64,000 bases of DNA. It comes from Azospirillum sp. (GTDB taxonomy: Bacteria; Pseudomonadota; Alphaproteobacteria; Azospirillales; Azospirillaceae). This document shows, piece by piece, positions 8,801 through 16,798 of this stretch. How positions within the stretch are numbered: position 1 is the first letter of the stretch; every line of letters begins with the position of its first letter. The stretch spans positions 1 through 64,000 of the forward strand of contig JAIXPD010000078.1 in NCBI GenBank assembly GCA_027486405.1, written 5' to 3'. Position numbers and translations under genes: made by a program. The notes below the pieces were generated by a model. The model made no database searches, was not told where the DNA came from, and was given only the letters and a program-made list of their open reading frames with translations.

Positions 8801-11800
8801 AGGCATCACGGCCGTAGACCAGGGCGTTGGCGTAGGCCAGGGTCGCCTCCTTGGCCTCGGCGGTGTTCAGGCCGAGAGCCTTGGTCTTGGCCGCAAAGTC
8901 CTCGAACTGCTTCTTGAGAGCGTCCGCGTTGTCGTTCGCGGACTTCGCGGCGGCGTCCTCGAAGCCGTAGTCCCCCTTAAGGGACTTGACGGTCTGCTTG
9001 AACCGGCCCGCAAAGTCGATGTCCCCCGCCAGGGTCTCCATGCCCTTGGCGGTTGTGTTCTTGAGGGCCGTCTGGATGTCCGCCGCAATGCCAGTGGACG
9101 CCGAGGACAGAACCCGCTTGGTAAACTCCACGGTGGCCTGATCCAGGGTGTCGTACTTGCCGATGGAGAGGCCGTCACCCATCGTTGCCTCGAACTTACC
9201 CCCCTGGCTGATGAGTCCGGGATTATTGCCGAAGCCCGCGGTCATCTTACCGCCGAAGCTCGAGTAGACGCTATTGACCGCCGTCACGGCAGCCTTCGCA
9301 GCGGCCTCCACAGGCCCGGCATCCCCGCCGTTGTCGGCCTGGGCGTTGACGAAGCGGATATTGCCGCCAATGTCGCCGAAGATCGTGGCTTGGCCAGTTG
9401 GGCCGACGCTGGGCTTTTGCGTGCCGAGCAATCCGCCCAGACCGCCGCCCGCCCCGCCCAACAGCGCGCCAACCAGGGTGCCGACGCCGGGGAACAAGAA
9501 GCTCCCCGCCAACGCCCCCGCCGCCGCGCCAGACCCAGCGCCCACCAACCCGCCGACAGCCTTGTTGCCGTTGGCCAGCATCGGGCCGAACAAGCCGCCA
9601 ACGCCTGCGCCAATGCCCAGCGGCCCGAGATAGGACGTCAGGCCGGTTCCTGCCGCCACCTCGCCGGGGAGGACGGACGTAGCGCCGCCGCCGGTCAGCA
9701 TGCCGTTCGCGCCGGTCAACACCGTGGTTGGCATTTGCGAGGCCGCGCCGATTCCAAGGGCATTGGCACCCCAGGTGTCGATGGACGACGTGATGCTGGA
9801 GGTCCAAGACGACGGCATGAACTTGCTGCCCAGCGACAGCAGGTTGCTGTTGCCGCCGAAAATGCCATTCTGGTTGGCGGCTTGGCTGGTCAGCGGGGAT
9901 TGGCTGGACGACCCGCCGATTCCGAACAGCCCCGGAGCCGATCCGACGATCTGTTGCGTGATCGGCAGGACGATCTGCGCCTCAAGCGCCGCCACCGCGA
10001 TCCGCCTGAAGGTCGCCTTGAAGACATCGACGATGCTGGTGTGCGCCGTCGAGTTCATCAGCCGGTCATAGAGGGATTCCGAAATGTCCTTGGCGATGTC
10101 CTTCGCCGTGGCATTTATGTCCTGCGCCAGTTTCTCCGCCGCCGCCGCAGACGCTTCGGTTGTGGCGATAAACTGCTCGACGTCAATCCACTTTGCCTTG
10201 GCTGCTGCGGCGGCGGATCCCTCGACGGTGTCGCCAAAACGCCGGGCGGCTTCGGACGAAATCCGGGCGTTGGTGAGAATCTGGTCGCGTTGCTGGTCGG
10301 TCATCATCCCGACCGTGGACAGCCGCAGTTGCGCCTGCGCCAGCCGCGCGTCTTGATCGCGTGCCGCCTTCAGGTCGTAGAGGCTGCCCGCCAATGCCTC
10401 AACTTCCTTCCGCTCGTCATCAGACGCGCGGGCGTTCAGGCGGCGGGTCGCGGCTTCGACAGCCATTGCCCGCTCCGATTGCTCCCGGGCGTCGAATTCG
10501 CGTTGCAGGGCGTCAACCAGCTTTTCGTTTTTTGCCGCCTCCTTCGCGGCTTTGTCGGCATCGCGCTGGGCGTGGGTGCTCGCCTCGACGGCCTTTTGGT
10601 AATTCGCCTCGATGGCGGCGTTGTCTTTTTGCGCCTGCCCGAAGCTGATGGTGCCGGATTCCAGCGCCGCCATCACCTCGCCGCGCTTTTTGTTGCGGTC
10701 GATCAGTGCGTCTTCGAGTGGGTGCAGACCCTTCACCGCCTCTTTGTAGGAGGTCACGGCGGCGGTTTGGGCCGATGAGGCGCGCGTGGCGGCGGCGGTT
10801 GCCCGCTCATCCTCCTCCTTGCGTTCCTTCAAGCGCAGTTCCGCAACGGCAGCGTCATGCAGGGCGGCGGCTTCCTTCCGAAGCTGCTCAAGCCGCTGTT
10901 CGGCAAAAGTCTTCCCAGCTTGGTTGTCCCCGCCAAGATCCTTGATCGTGTTCGCCTCTGGCAGCGGACCATTGTTCCCGGCGTTGATCTGACGCTGAAG
11001 CTCCAGCACCTGCCGCTGGGCCCTGAGGTACTTGTCCATCGCCGTTTCCGGGGCGATGGCCCCCGTCAGGCCGTTCAGCAACCCGGCCACACCCTGGATG
11101 GCCGCAGCCAACGCCTTCGACCGACCAAGCGAGCGGTCAATCTCAGCCGTGAACCGCTCCCACGCCGACACCATGATCGCCGATGACCGCTCGACCGTCA
11201 TCGGCATGGACTCGAATGCTTTGTTCGCGCTGTCCGTCGTCTTCAGCAGCGCCCGAAAAACACGATCCGCCGTCAGTTCGCCAGCGGTCCCCATGGCGCG
11301 AAGCTGGCCGATGGACACGCCGAGTTCGCGCGCCAACGCCTGCGCCATCATCGGCATATTTTCGAGGATCGAGCGGAGTTCGTCACCCTGGAGCTTGCCG
11401 CTGGCGAGCGCCTGCCCAAGCTGCTGAGCCGCCGCCTGAGCCTCTTGCGTGCTGGATCCCGACACGACGCCGAATTTCTGGACGGTATCGACGAGTTGAA
11501 CGACCTCCTTCCGGGTCGCGCCGATCTCGGCGGCGGCGATGGCGAACCGGACGAACTGGCCCGCGCTGTCGGCAACGGCGATGCCCGATTTTTGGGAGAT
11601 CTGATACAGGCCGTCATAGACTTCGCGGGCGGCAGCAATGGATCCGGTCGCGGCGCGCAGGCGGCCCTCCACCTGCGTCATGGCATCGCCCGCCTGGATC
11701 GACGCGGCGGCCAACAGCGCGATTCCTCCTGCCGCAACGCCGACACCGACGCCAAGGGCCAGCGCCCCCACGCGGGCCGCCGACATGCCGCCGCCCAGGC

Positions 11801-12305
11801 CGGAAAGCTGTCCGGTTGCGGCCTGCATAATCCCGCCGCCCGACGACATAGCGTCGAACGCGCCCTTCGCTGCGCCCGTGAAGCCGCCGAAAGACGACGC
11901 CGATTTGTCGAGCGCGCTCGTCATGGCAAGTGCCGACCGAGCCGTGTCCTCTTGCGCCTTCTGCGCCCGCGCCGCCGCCGCCGCCCCGGCCACCAGTTTC
12001 ACCCGGTAGCGCTCCACCGCCTCCGTCGCCTGTTCCTGTGTGATCCGCCCTGCCTCGACGGCACGAGCGGCGAATCCCTGCATAGCCTCGAACTTGCGCA
12101 GGCTCTCCGCGCTGCCAGCCATCCGCTTTTCGACGCCCTGCCACTCGCGACCATAGGTCCGTAGGCGTGCGGTTTCGCGCTCGGTCGTCTGACCGACCGC
12201 AGCGGCAGCATCGCCGACCCTGCGTAACCCGGCTTCCGTCTCCGCCATCGCGGCCTTGGCCTGAGAGTTGTTAATCGACAGGGATGCGACGCGGACGTTC
12301 GTCAT
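5886..12305 (-). CDS. Tail tape measure protein
   Basis: A 2139-residue protein that sets tail length and occupies the tail lumen. The N-terminal third holds a tape-measure domain (AGQFVRFAIAAAEIGA, LQGDELRSILENMPMMAQAL). Long coiled-coil stretches and a Gly/Ala-rich hydrophobic region (GLFGPMLANGNKAVGGLVGA and on) follow, typical of the segment that interacts with the host membrane. The C-terminus is coiled coil with EVKKAREDAHRD. I chose ATG 12305 because GGAG lies seven bases upstream; a TTG at 12317 is in frame. By the siphophage rule of about 1.5 angstrom per residue, the tail would be near 0.3 micrometres, which is long. Confidence 0.93.
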   Translation of the reverse strand: MTNVRVASLSINNSQAKAAMAETEAGLRRVGDAAAAVGQTTERETARLRTYGREWQGVEKRMAGSAESLRKFEAMQGFAARAVEAGRITQEQATEAVERYRVKLVAGAAAAARAQKAQEDTARSALAMTSALDKSASSFGGFTGAAKGAFDAMSSGGGIMQAATGQLSGLGGGMSAARVGALALGVGVGVAAGGIALLAAASIQAGDAMTQVEGRLRAATGSIAAAREVYDGLYQISQKSGIAVADSAGQFVRFAIAAAEIGATRKEVVQLVDTVQKFGVVSGSSTQEAQAAAQQLGQALASGKLQGDELRSILENMPMMAQALARELGVSIGQLRAMGTAGELTADRVFRALLKTTDSANKAFESMPMTVERSSAIMVSAWERFTAEIDRSLGRSKALAAAIQGVAGLLNGLTGAIAPETAMDKYLRAQRQVLELQRQINAGNNGPLPEANTIKDLGGDNQAGKTFAEQRLEQLRKEAAALHDAAVAELRLKERKEEDERATAAATRASSAQTAAVTSYKEAVKGLHPLEDALIDRNKKRGEVMAALESGTISFGQAQKDNAAIEANYQKAVEASTHAQRDADKAAKEAAKNEKLVDALQREFDAREQSERAMAVEAATRRLNARASDDERKEVEALAGSLYDLKAARDQDARLAQAQLRLSTVGMMTDQQRDQILTNARISSEAARRFGDTVEGSAAAAAKAKWIDVEQFIATTEASAAAAEKLAQDINATAKDIAKDISESLYDRLMNSTAHTSIVDVFKATFRRIAVAALEAQIVLPITQQIVGSAPGLFGIGGSSSQSPLTSQAANQNGIFGGNSNLLSLGSKFMPSSWTSSITSSIDTWGANALGIGAASQMPTTVLTGANGMLTGGGATSVLPGEVAAGTGLTSYLGPLGIGAGVGGLFGPMLANGNKAVGGLVGAGSGAAAGALAGSFLFPGVGTLVGALLGGAGGGLGGLLGTQKPSVGPTGQATIFGDIGGNIRFVNAQADNGGDAGPVEAAAKAAVTAVNSVYSSFGGKMTAGFGNNPGLISQGGKFEATMGDGLSIGKYDTLDQATVEFTKRVLSSASTGIAADIQTALKNTTAKGMETLAGDIDFAGRFKQTVKSLKGDYGFEDAAAKSANDNADALKKQFEDFAAKTKALGLNTAEAKEATLAYANALVYGRDASKDMTSVEQQMRALELQWVAMPRVFEAAGASAEQAAQMAKDGYANAKAEIQKATMKDYTVALNEAQGRSYLTQLSGVISNGDTVRRNLAAIGMTDAESKASDLVMAQAKSVLQGLDVGQLRDVTTQLGGAVGRLAESMRAAAEATATEDLAVRELRAKGRTAESEALSRSLQQQREVSKAIEEGYSAEYVARLRYVQGLETERAALEAAATLRTAREDLSVRLLRATGQDTAADVLERTQKHVREVVTALSIGADEAYISELRLAQTWEDQKAAAEALAKTATTAAEAFGTLADTVGTAAQSVLDANKSLALTPVAAVSRALGTTGVDVTGPKIAMLNATIDPNERPGLTGKLVDYNDKALAGTLAATDLSGSIGDLTTMLNNAKLAPEQYGAMIDYVTGRFVASQKSMLETATDAASRASAARQGLLGVRETLGGGKRQFGQMLLDQGVDPTTYQPLIGEMNGYLDKARAGTATADDYAGAAIRLTSALNNKRLTEEQYTALLGDLGTAYQSITEKATATTTAMKGLGVTIKNYLDDLKIGDKSTLSPEKKRDTAKELFEQTLKDAKAGDENAISRLTGVADAFLTASLGFNASNEKFATDKGYVETELGALRTSIDKVETPAQKTASATTLSATRLTELNTVISGARTDQIAALKDIKSAQTLMVSGQSAVKDVLAADITSALSRLGSTTENPISKPIVAAVDALRTGALRYLELLVAGNDNKPTALQTAVFGTASQLKDGGDPNTLLTIEGVAVSQARRNSIARALGYAGEFGVGKLQSYMDGNADWRQQFLAAIRLAANPASGILAGAIPGFAAGTPAAPPGWAWVGEQGPELMPFAGGEPVIPNAAAVSMASRWEQAASWAPANDWWQPVSNDRLPPSVATFTPPPPPRVSGGSDGPMRELIAEVKKAREDAHRDAKATADTVIAMTQKQVEVLVKENAELRRRIDKLSTEMRVGGAKPTYAKGSK

Positions 12306-12322
12306 GGACAGCTCCAAAATAG

Positions 12323-12353
12323 AAAAAAACCGCCTCGACCATTGGTCGGGCGG
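12323..12353 (-). terminator. Intrinsic terminator-like hairpin before tape measure
   Basis: Leftward RNA forms a CCGCCCGACC/GGTCGAGGCGG stem with a three-base loop, followed by seven Us. It lies between the tail-completion gene and the tape measure start, so it could lower tape measure transcription unless read through. Confidence 0.75.
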
Positions 12354-12389
12354 CTTGTCAGGCGCGAAGCGAGCGAGATGGCGGCAGGC

Positions 12390-13010
12390 TTACCCCACCG
12401 CCTCCAGCACCATGGCCGGCTGTCGGGCATACCGCGCCCCCGGCACGTCCTGCCCGATGAACTCGAAGCGCGCGATGATGACGCCACCCCACCGCCGCTG
12501 AATGGCTGTCGTGGCGTTGCGATAGACGTGCTTGGCTTCGACCGACGATCCCCGATACCCGGACTCGATGATCCGGGCGTATTCGACGGTCGGGGAGATG
12601 GCGACGCGGGACTGGTCGGTGATGCGGTCAAGCAAGGAATATGACCAGAGCGACCCGCCGTCGCCCTTGCCGACGACCGGGGCAATCGACGCGTCGTCAA
12701 TGAACACGTTGTGGCTGGACTGGTACGCCCCGGTGTCCACAGGGCTGGTGGAGCGCAGGATCTCCACAGCATCCCGCACCGCGTCGCGCAGGTAATGGAA
12801 CGTGAAAAACGCCCGGCCAAACGGGTCGATCTCGGCAAGGGGCCGGTCCTTCACGCCATCGACGAAGCGGCGGATGAAGGGCGGTCGGTTGTCCTGTTCG
12901 ACCCGCTCGACCTGCCGGGTGATTTCGGCGATGAGCAGCGTCTTGACCTGCCCGCGCGCGCCAGCGATGGCCGTCTGAACGTCGCGGTCGAATGCGGAAG
13001 CTCTGGCCAT
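12390..13010 (-). CDS. Tail protein, possible minor tail or tail-completion protein
   Basis: A 206-residue protein. Residues about 65-170 have the HK97 gp10/tail-completion flavour: FHYLRDAVRDAVEILRSTSPVDTG, then a strand-rich part (SLWSYSLLDRITDQSRVAISPTVEYARIIESGYRG) in which the phrase YARIIESG is common in phage tail proteins that cap or complete the tube. The start is ATG 13010, which shares one base with the stop of the frameshifted chaperone. It sits between the chaperone pair and the tape measure, an unusual place for a completion protein, so the assignment is tentative. Confidence 0.6.
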   Translation of the reverse strand: MARASAFDRDVQTAIAGARGQVKTLLIAEITRQVERVEQDNRPPFIRRFVDGVKDRPLAEIDPFGRAFFTFHYLRDAVRDAVEILRSTSPVDTGAYQSSHNVFIDDASIAPVVGKGDGGSLWSYSLLDRITDQSRVAISPTVEYARIIESGYRGSSVEAKHVYRNATTAIQRRWGGVIIARFEFIGQDVPGARYARQPAMVLEAVG

Positions 13011-14046
13011 CACTTCTTCTCCCGCAATTCAGCCTCGATGTTGGACATGAGGTTGAACGCCTCGATCATCACCACCGGCTGATCCATCGACCCACCCGGG
13101 TCCGGCAGGTGCCCCACACCCCCCATGCCGCCGCCCTGGTACATCCGCCAGAGCGACAACATGTGGAACGCCCAGGGCGGGAGCCATTCGCGCGGGCTGA
13201 TGGTCGCCTCGATAACCTCCCCGCCGACTGCGACCTCCCACCGGGATCCGTCCGGGGCGAACGCGCAATCGGCGGGGAAGTCGTCAGGAAGTGCCGCGAT
13301 TACTGCGGCCCACTGGAGTTTCCCAATTGGCGGCCCCGGAGGCCGGACAGCTCCGACACCTTCACGGCGATGGCGTCGTAGTGGTCGAGCGGGATGGTGT
13401 CGATCACGGATTCGTCGGCCAGATCGCCCTTGCCACGCGGCGGGAACGCGCCCAGGCCGCCGCCTTCCCAGCCCATCAGGTGGAAACGGACGTTCATCTC
13501 GGTGTACTTGGCCTGCGCGTCGGCGCGCTTCATTCGGATCGCCGTGACCGCCGGATGTTCGCCCGCGATCTCGGCCAGTCGGGTCAATTCGGTGGCGAGC
13601 TGCTGTTCGCGCAGGTTGCCACGACCGCGCGCCGCCTCGACCAGCGTTTCCAGCGCCAGCACGTCCTCGCCGCTGTAGACGCCATCCTTCGCGGCGGCGG
13701 ACAAGGCCTTGAGCATGCTGGTGTCGTTCGGATAGGTCGGCAGCGCGGCCATCAGAGCCGTGAGCGCCTGACGGGTGCGGGGCGTGGGGACGCGCAGCAG
13801 GTAGGTCGGGCAGATGTCGCCATGCTGCGCCAGGGCAGTCTCGGCGGTTTTCAGCATCTCCTTGGCCTCGTCGTGGTCCACTTCGGCTTCCAGAACGGCG
13901 AGAGCGCGGTCCTTGCCTTCGGGCATAGCCTCGGCTTCGGTCATTTTGCGGTCGGCATCGGCAAGCGCCTCGCGGGCCTCGGTGACGGCCTCGACCAGCG
14001 GGTCGAAGCGGTAGGGGGTGCGGGCGGAAATCGGGAGGGTGGTCAT
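13010..14046 (-). CDS. Tail assembly chaperone frameshift product (gpGT-like)
   Basis: Reading the gpG-like gene for 243 codons and slipping back one base at 13318 adds 102 residues from the -1 frame, for 345 in all. The extension has no start codon of its own within 60 bases upstream yet is clearly coding: PREWLPPWAFHMLSLW, YQGGGMGG, ending in IEAELREKK. In lambda the T domain binds tail tube protein while G binds the tape measure. Here the T-like part carries tryptophans and an acidic-basic tail. The product is inferred from the slippery site, the open -1 frame and the operon position. Confidence 0.8.
13293..13324 (-). promoter_or_regulatory. Programmed -1 ribosomal frameshift site
   Basis: The heptamer G GGA AAC (13324-13318) is in the zero frame of the gpG-like gene and fits X XXY YYZ. 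Eight bases downstream a GCCGC/GCGGC stem (13309-13305 with 13297-13293) closes a seven-base loop. The zero-frame TAA (13302-13300) falls between the two arms. Lambda uses GGGAAAG at the same place. Confidence 0.85.
13300..14046 (-). CDS. Tail assembly chaperone (gpG-like)
   Basis: A 248-residue helical protein in the position of lambda gpG, between tail tube and tape measure. Tail chaperones coat the tape measure during tube assembly and leave before maturation. The sequence is mostly amphipathic helices (VEAVTEAREALADADRKMTE, HDEAKEMLKTAETALAQHG). The start ATG at 14046 was chosen over a longer frame opening at 14118, which has no clear ribosome site and would add an unlikely basic leader. 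The gene ends just after a G GGA AAC slippery heptamer that leads into the -1 frame, giving a second, longer product. Confidence 0.82.
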   Translation of the reverse strand: MTTLPISARTPYRFDPLVEAVTEAREALADADRKMTEAEAMPEGKDRALAVLEAEVDHDEAKEMLKTAETALAQHGDICPTYLLRVPTPRTRQALTALMAALPTYPNDTSMLKALSAAAKDGVYSGEDVLALETLVEAARGRGNLREQQLATELTRLAEIAGEHPAVTAIRMKRADAQAKYTEMNVRFHLMGWEGGGLGAFPPRGKGDLADESVIDTIPLDHYDAIAVKVSELSGLRGRQLGNSSGPQ

Positions 14047-14090
14047 GATGTTCGCTTTCTCTGTCGGAAGAGTTTTGGGTGTTGGGATGG

Positions 14091-14453
14091 TCAGGCGGTC
14101 AGGCCCTTGACGGTCCACATGACCGCCAATTCGAGGGAGCGCATGCCGTCGCCAAAGTAGTCAGGGCCGATCCACGCGGTGCCCGTCACCACGCTGGCAA
14201 TACCGACATCGCCCAGCGGCATTTCCACGACGAGGCCATCAGCCTGAACGTCAACGGCCACGATCTCCATGGGCGGATAGCGCAACTCGCGCGCCCGCTC
14301 GAACAGCGCTTCCATCTCGGCGGCCTTCGCCTTGATGGCGTCATGCAGCGCCTTTTCCTCGTCGGTGAGGACGCGATACTGCGGGCGGAACCGGCCGGGC
14401 TTAATGTCGCCAGCTTGTCGGCCATCGGGAGCGCCCTCGAACACGTGAGCCAT
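14091..14453 (-). CDS. Small helical protein resembling Acb2/Tad1 cyclic-nucleotide sponges
   Basis: A 120-residue protein between tail tube and tail chaperone. Residues 26-55 (YRVLTDEEKALHDAIKAKA...) resemble the first helix of the Acb2/Tad1 hairpin domain (YRxLsxeEixLmxxIK). Residues 105-120 (RSLELAVMWTVKGLTA) place R, A, G and A at the same spacing as the second helix as I recall it (RWVAIARTDLQTGFMA). Between them is a roughly 45-residue beta-prone insert. Acb2 and Tad1 proteins bind signalling nucleotides of CBASS and Thoeris defences. The match is from memory of family patterns, so function is a hypothesis. The start at 14453 is preferred to a longer frame from 14669. Confidence 0.5.
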   Translation of the reverse strand: MAHVFEGAPDGRQAGDIKPGRFRPQYRVLTDEEKALHDAIKAKAAEMEALFERARELRYPPMEIVAVDVQADGLVVEMPLGDVGIASVVTGTAWIGPDYFGDGMRSLELAVMWTVKGLTA

Positions 14454-14487
14454 GATCAACTTCCTCTGTCGGGAGGGTGAGGGGGTA

Positions 14488-14544
14488 GGCGGACGCCGAC
14501 ACGTCCGCCCATTCGTGCGCACTCCCCATCGCCCGGAGGCGATG
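14488..14544 (-). promoter_or_regulatory. Two perfect hairpins between tail tube and sponge-like gene
   Basis: GGCGGACG/CGTCCGCC (14488-14509, six-base loop) and CATCGCC/GGCGATG (14527-14544, four-base loop) lie in the 121-base gap downstream of the tail tube gene. Neither has a T run, so they may stabilise or delimit the abundant tail tube mRNA. Confidence 0.5.
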
Positions 14545-14574
14545 CGGTGCCCGGTGGTCGGCCGGGGTCTCGGG

Positions 14575-15771
14575 TCAGTAAACGGTGATCTGCACAGCGG
14601 CGGCATCCTTGCCGCTGCACTGGATCGTGATGGTTTCGCGGAGGACGCCTTCCTGTTCGGAGTCGCCACGGTTGACGGCCTTTCCGGCGGGCACGGTCAC
14701 GGCGATCCGGTTGCCAGCCGTGGTCCCCATGCGGAAATGCACGATGCGCGTGGTGCCAGACCGCAGGTCGCCGATGGTGTCACGCGTCGCCACGAGAGTG
14801 GTCAGCGGGTCCATCTCGAGGGACAGCTTGCGCCCAGTCAGCAGGCCAACGCCGAAGCCTTCAGCGGCGTTTGGGTCGCCCGGCTGCACGATCCGATTGC
14901 CGGTCTGAAGAGTGATGTCCGACGTTGCTGCGACCGCCCGGTTGATGAGGCTTCGACCGCCTCGGAAAATTGGTGGGTCCGACAGCGTCGAGAAATCGAC
15001 GGCTGGCAGCGCGGCATCGATGCGGGCCTGGAAGATCCCCATGAACTTGAACTCGATGCGAGGCACCTTGCCGGATGGAAACTTGAAGGTCGGCTCGCCC
15101 CGGCAGCCGGTCAGCTTCCACAGGACGCCGGACTGGTAGACGTACAGCGTCAGCGCCTTGATGTCGCTGTCGAGGCTGGTCGGGGCGTACCGGGCATTCG
15201 GAAGGATCTGGTAGTCGGTTTCCACATCAATGGCGGGCGACATGATGTCGGTCAGCATGGCGACGCGGCCAGACGTGTAGTCGGCGATGAAACTCAGACC
15301 GCTGGAGCCGCCAGCCGTGCCCCCGTTCCCATCCGTGAACTGGATCGGCATCCCGCGATACAGCTGCGCGGTTCCGGTCGCCCCCGTGTCCAGCGTGGCC
15401 GACGTGGTCGTGCCGGAGGCGCAGGCTTCGGCGACAGACGGAACCGCCGTCGTCGTCAGGGTTTCGGAGAAGCCACATGCCTTCAGCAGGACGCCCCAGG
15501 GCGGGGCCTCGCCGGGCGTCGCCGCGCCGCGCATCAGCACGGAGAAGGTAATCGTCGCCTTGGCCCCGGTCGGGATGCTGTCGCTGTCGTCGTAGCTTCC
15601 GCTGACCTCGGTGGTGGTCTCCATCCCGAAGTCGATGCTGACGGGATTGGCCCCCATCTCGACGCGGATGGCGTCGGACGCGGTCGGGCCTGCGTCCGTC
15701 CCGTCCGTCGTTTCGACCTTGGCCAGGACGATGCCCTTGCGCGTAAAAAGCGCGGTGGATTGGGTGCTCAT
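14575..15771 (-). CDS. Major tail tube protein
   Basis: A 398-residue protein placed where siphophages encode the tail tube. The N-terminal domain follows the phage tail tube pattern: FTRKGIVLAKVETTDGTDAG, then TTTEVSGSYDDSDSIPTGAKATITFSVLMRG and PPWGVLLKACGFSE, phrases common to tail proteins of this class. The C-terminal part repeats beta-strand motifs (GKVPRIEFKFMGIFQARID, AVTVPAGKAVNRGD). It is flanked by a terminator-like hairpin upstream and two hairpins downstream, which could set a separate expression level for this high-copy protein. Confidence is good on class, lower on exact fold. Confidence 0.8.
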   Translation of the reverse strand: MSTQSTALFTRKGIVLAKVETTDGTDAGPTASDAIRVEMGANPVSIDFGMETTTEVSGSYDDSDSIPTGAKATITFSVLMRGAATPGEAPPWGVLLKACGFSETLTTTAVPSVAEACASGTTTSATLDTGATGTAQLYRGMPIQFTDGNGGTAGGSSGLSFIADYTSGRVAMLTDIMSPAIDVETDYQILPNARYAPTSLDSDIKALTLYVYQSGVLWKLTGCRGEPTFKFPSGKVPRIEFKFMGIFQARIDAALPAVDFSTLSDPPIFRGGRSLINRAVAATSDITLQTGNRIVQPGDPNAAEGFGVGLLTGRKLSLEMDPLTTLVATRDTIGDLRSGTTRIVHFRMGTTAGNRIAVTVPAGKAVNRGDSEQEGVLRETITIQCSGKDAAAVQITVY

Positions 15772-15785
15772 GGTGCCTCCGGCAA

Positions 15786-15815
15786 AGAAAAAGCCGCCGG
15801 GGCATCCCAGGCGGC
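15786..15815 (-). terminator. Intrinsic terminator-like hairpin before tail tube gene
   Basis: Leftward RNA has a GCCGCC/GGCGGC stem with an inner CCC/GGG pairing, followed by UUUUUC. It lies between the tail terminator-type gene and the tail tube gene. Confidence 0.7.
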
Positions 15816-15846
15816 CGGTGGTCTCATGGCCTTTCGGCCGGTTTGG

Positions 15847-16245
15847 TCAGAACAGCAGATCGACGCGCCAATCGATCTGGACCGGGACGATCCACCAGAT
15901 GCCGCCGGTGCTGCGGTAGCCGTCCAGCATCGCTGTCTCGGCGACATGGACGTAATCGGCCAGCAGATCGTCCGGGGTGAACAGCGCCTTGACCTGCGCG
16001 GCCACAGCTTCCATTGGTGCTGGGCCGCCGCCTGCCGCCCCCCAGCACTCGACCTGAAGCATGCCGAACTGCCGGGTGTAGCCCTGGGAGAGCTTCAGTT
16101 CCTGCCCGCGATGCAGCCGCAGCACCAGGAACGTGCCCGTCACGTCGGCGGCGGGGTTTTCGTAGATGAATTCCGGCAGGCCGGAAGCGGTCAACAGGAC
16201 AGATTCCAGGGCGGCGCGAACGCGGGCATCATCGATCTGAGCCAT
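15847..16245 (-). CDS. Tail terminator / tail-completion protein (DUF4128-like)
   Basis: A 132-residue protein with the order of a tail terminator: an N-terminal helix (DDARVRAALESVLLTA), a strand bearing GTFLVLRLHRGQELKLSQG, then QFGMLQVECWGAAGGG with a helix and LF-ending strands. DUF4128 and related proteins cap the tail tube and join it to the head. ATG 16245 was chosen because it shares one base with the upstream stop (TAATG); the open frame extends seven residues further. Position before the tail tube gene supports the call. Confidence 0.68.
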   Translation of the reverse strand: MAQIDDARVRAALESVLLTASGLPEFIYENPAADVTGTFLVLRLHRGQELKLSQGYTRQFGMLQVECWGAAGGGPAPMEAVAAQVKALFTPDDLLADYVHVAETAMLDGYRSTGGIWWIVPVQIDWRVDLLF

Positions 16246-16793
16246 TACTTCGCCCTCACGATCCAACCGGCACCAGCCGGGTCTCTGCCGATTTCCGGCT
16301 GAACGGTGACGCTCCGCCCGCCCCAGACGACCTTGTGCCCACCCGCCCCGGACGGCTCCACCCCATCCGGCAGGCCGAACACGGTGATGCGCCAGTCCCC
16401 GCCGGCATAGATGCCGGGCTGAAGGCCGAAGCCGTCGATCTGCTCGGGGATGATCGTCACGGCGCGGTCGGTCGCCCGGCTGATGACGACTTGGGTCGCA
16501 GCCTGGACGGCCACCGTCAGGGCCGGGGTGAAGGTGACGCCGGCCAGCACGCCGCCGGCCGACGTGACGGCGGTGGTGACGGTGTGCGTGGTGGCGCCAG
16601 CCGAGAACGTGTCGCCGGGGGCGGTTGCCGTCAGGGCGGCCGGGACGTTGCTGAAGCTGATGGTCGTGGCGCCGGATGCCGCCAGGGTGCCGGCGCGCAC
16701 GTTGAAAGTGGCGGCGATGCGGTAGGTTGCGGCCTCCCCCATCGGAGAGATCGCGCCGCGAACCGTCCCACGCACAACCGACAGGATGCTCAT
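16245..16793 (-). CDS. Phage virion protein, probable head-tail connector component
   Basis: A 182-residue protein I do not recognise as a named family. The N-terminal two thirds are low-charge, beta-prone and Ala/Thr/Val-rich (TTISFSNVPAALTATAPGDT, VTTAVTSAGGVLAGVTFTP), resembling an immunoglobulin-like or adhesin-like module. The C-terminal third (IDGFGLQPGIYAGGDWRITVFGLPDGV) looks like a head-tail joining domain. ATG 16793 follows the previous stop by five bases. Its place between structural genes and the tail terminator supports a neck role. Confidence 0.55.
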   Translation of the reverse strand: MSILSVVRGTVRGAISPMGEAATYRIAATFNVRAGTLAASGATTISFSNVPAALTATAPGDTFSAGATTHTVTTAVTSAGGVLAGVTFTPALTVAVQAATQVVISRATDRAVTIIPEQIDGFGLQPGIYAGGDWRITVFGLPDGVEPSGAGGHKVVWGGRSVTVQPEIGRDPAGAGWIVRAK

Positions 16794-16798
16794 GGCCG

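Noticed and set aside
8583..10778. Long rightward open frame of 731 codons
   Set aside because: It is antisense to the tape measure gene, without ribosome site, and its composition (Arg, Gly, His-rich) is what GC-rich antisense frames give.
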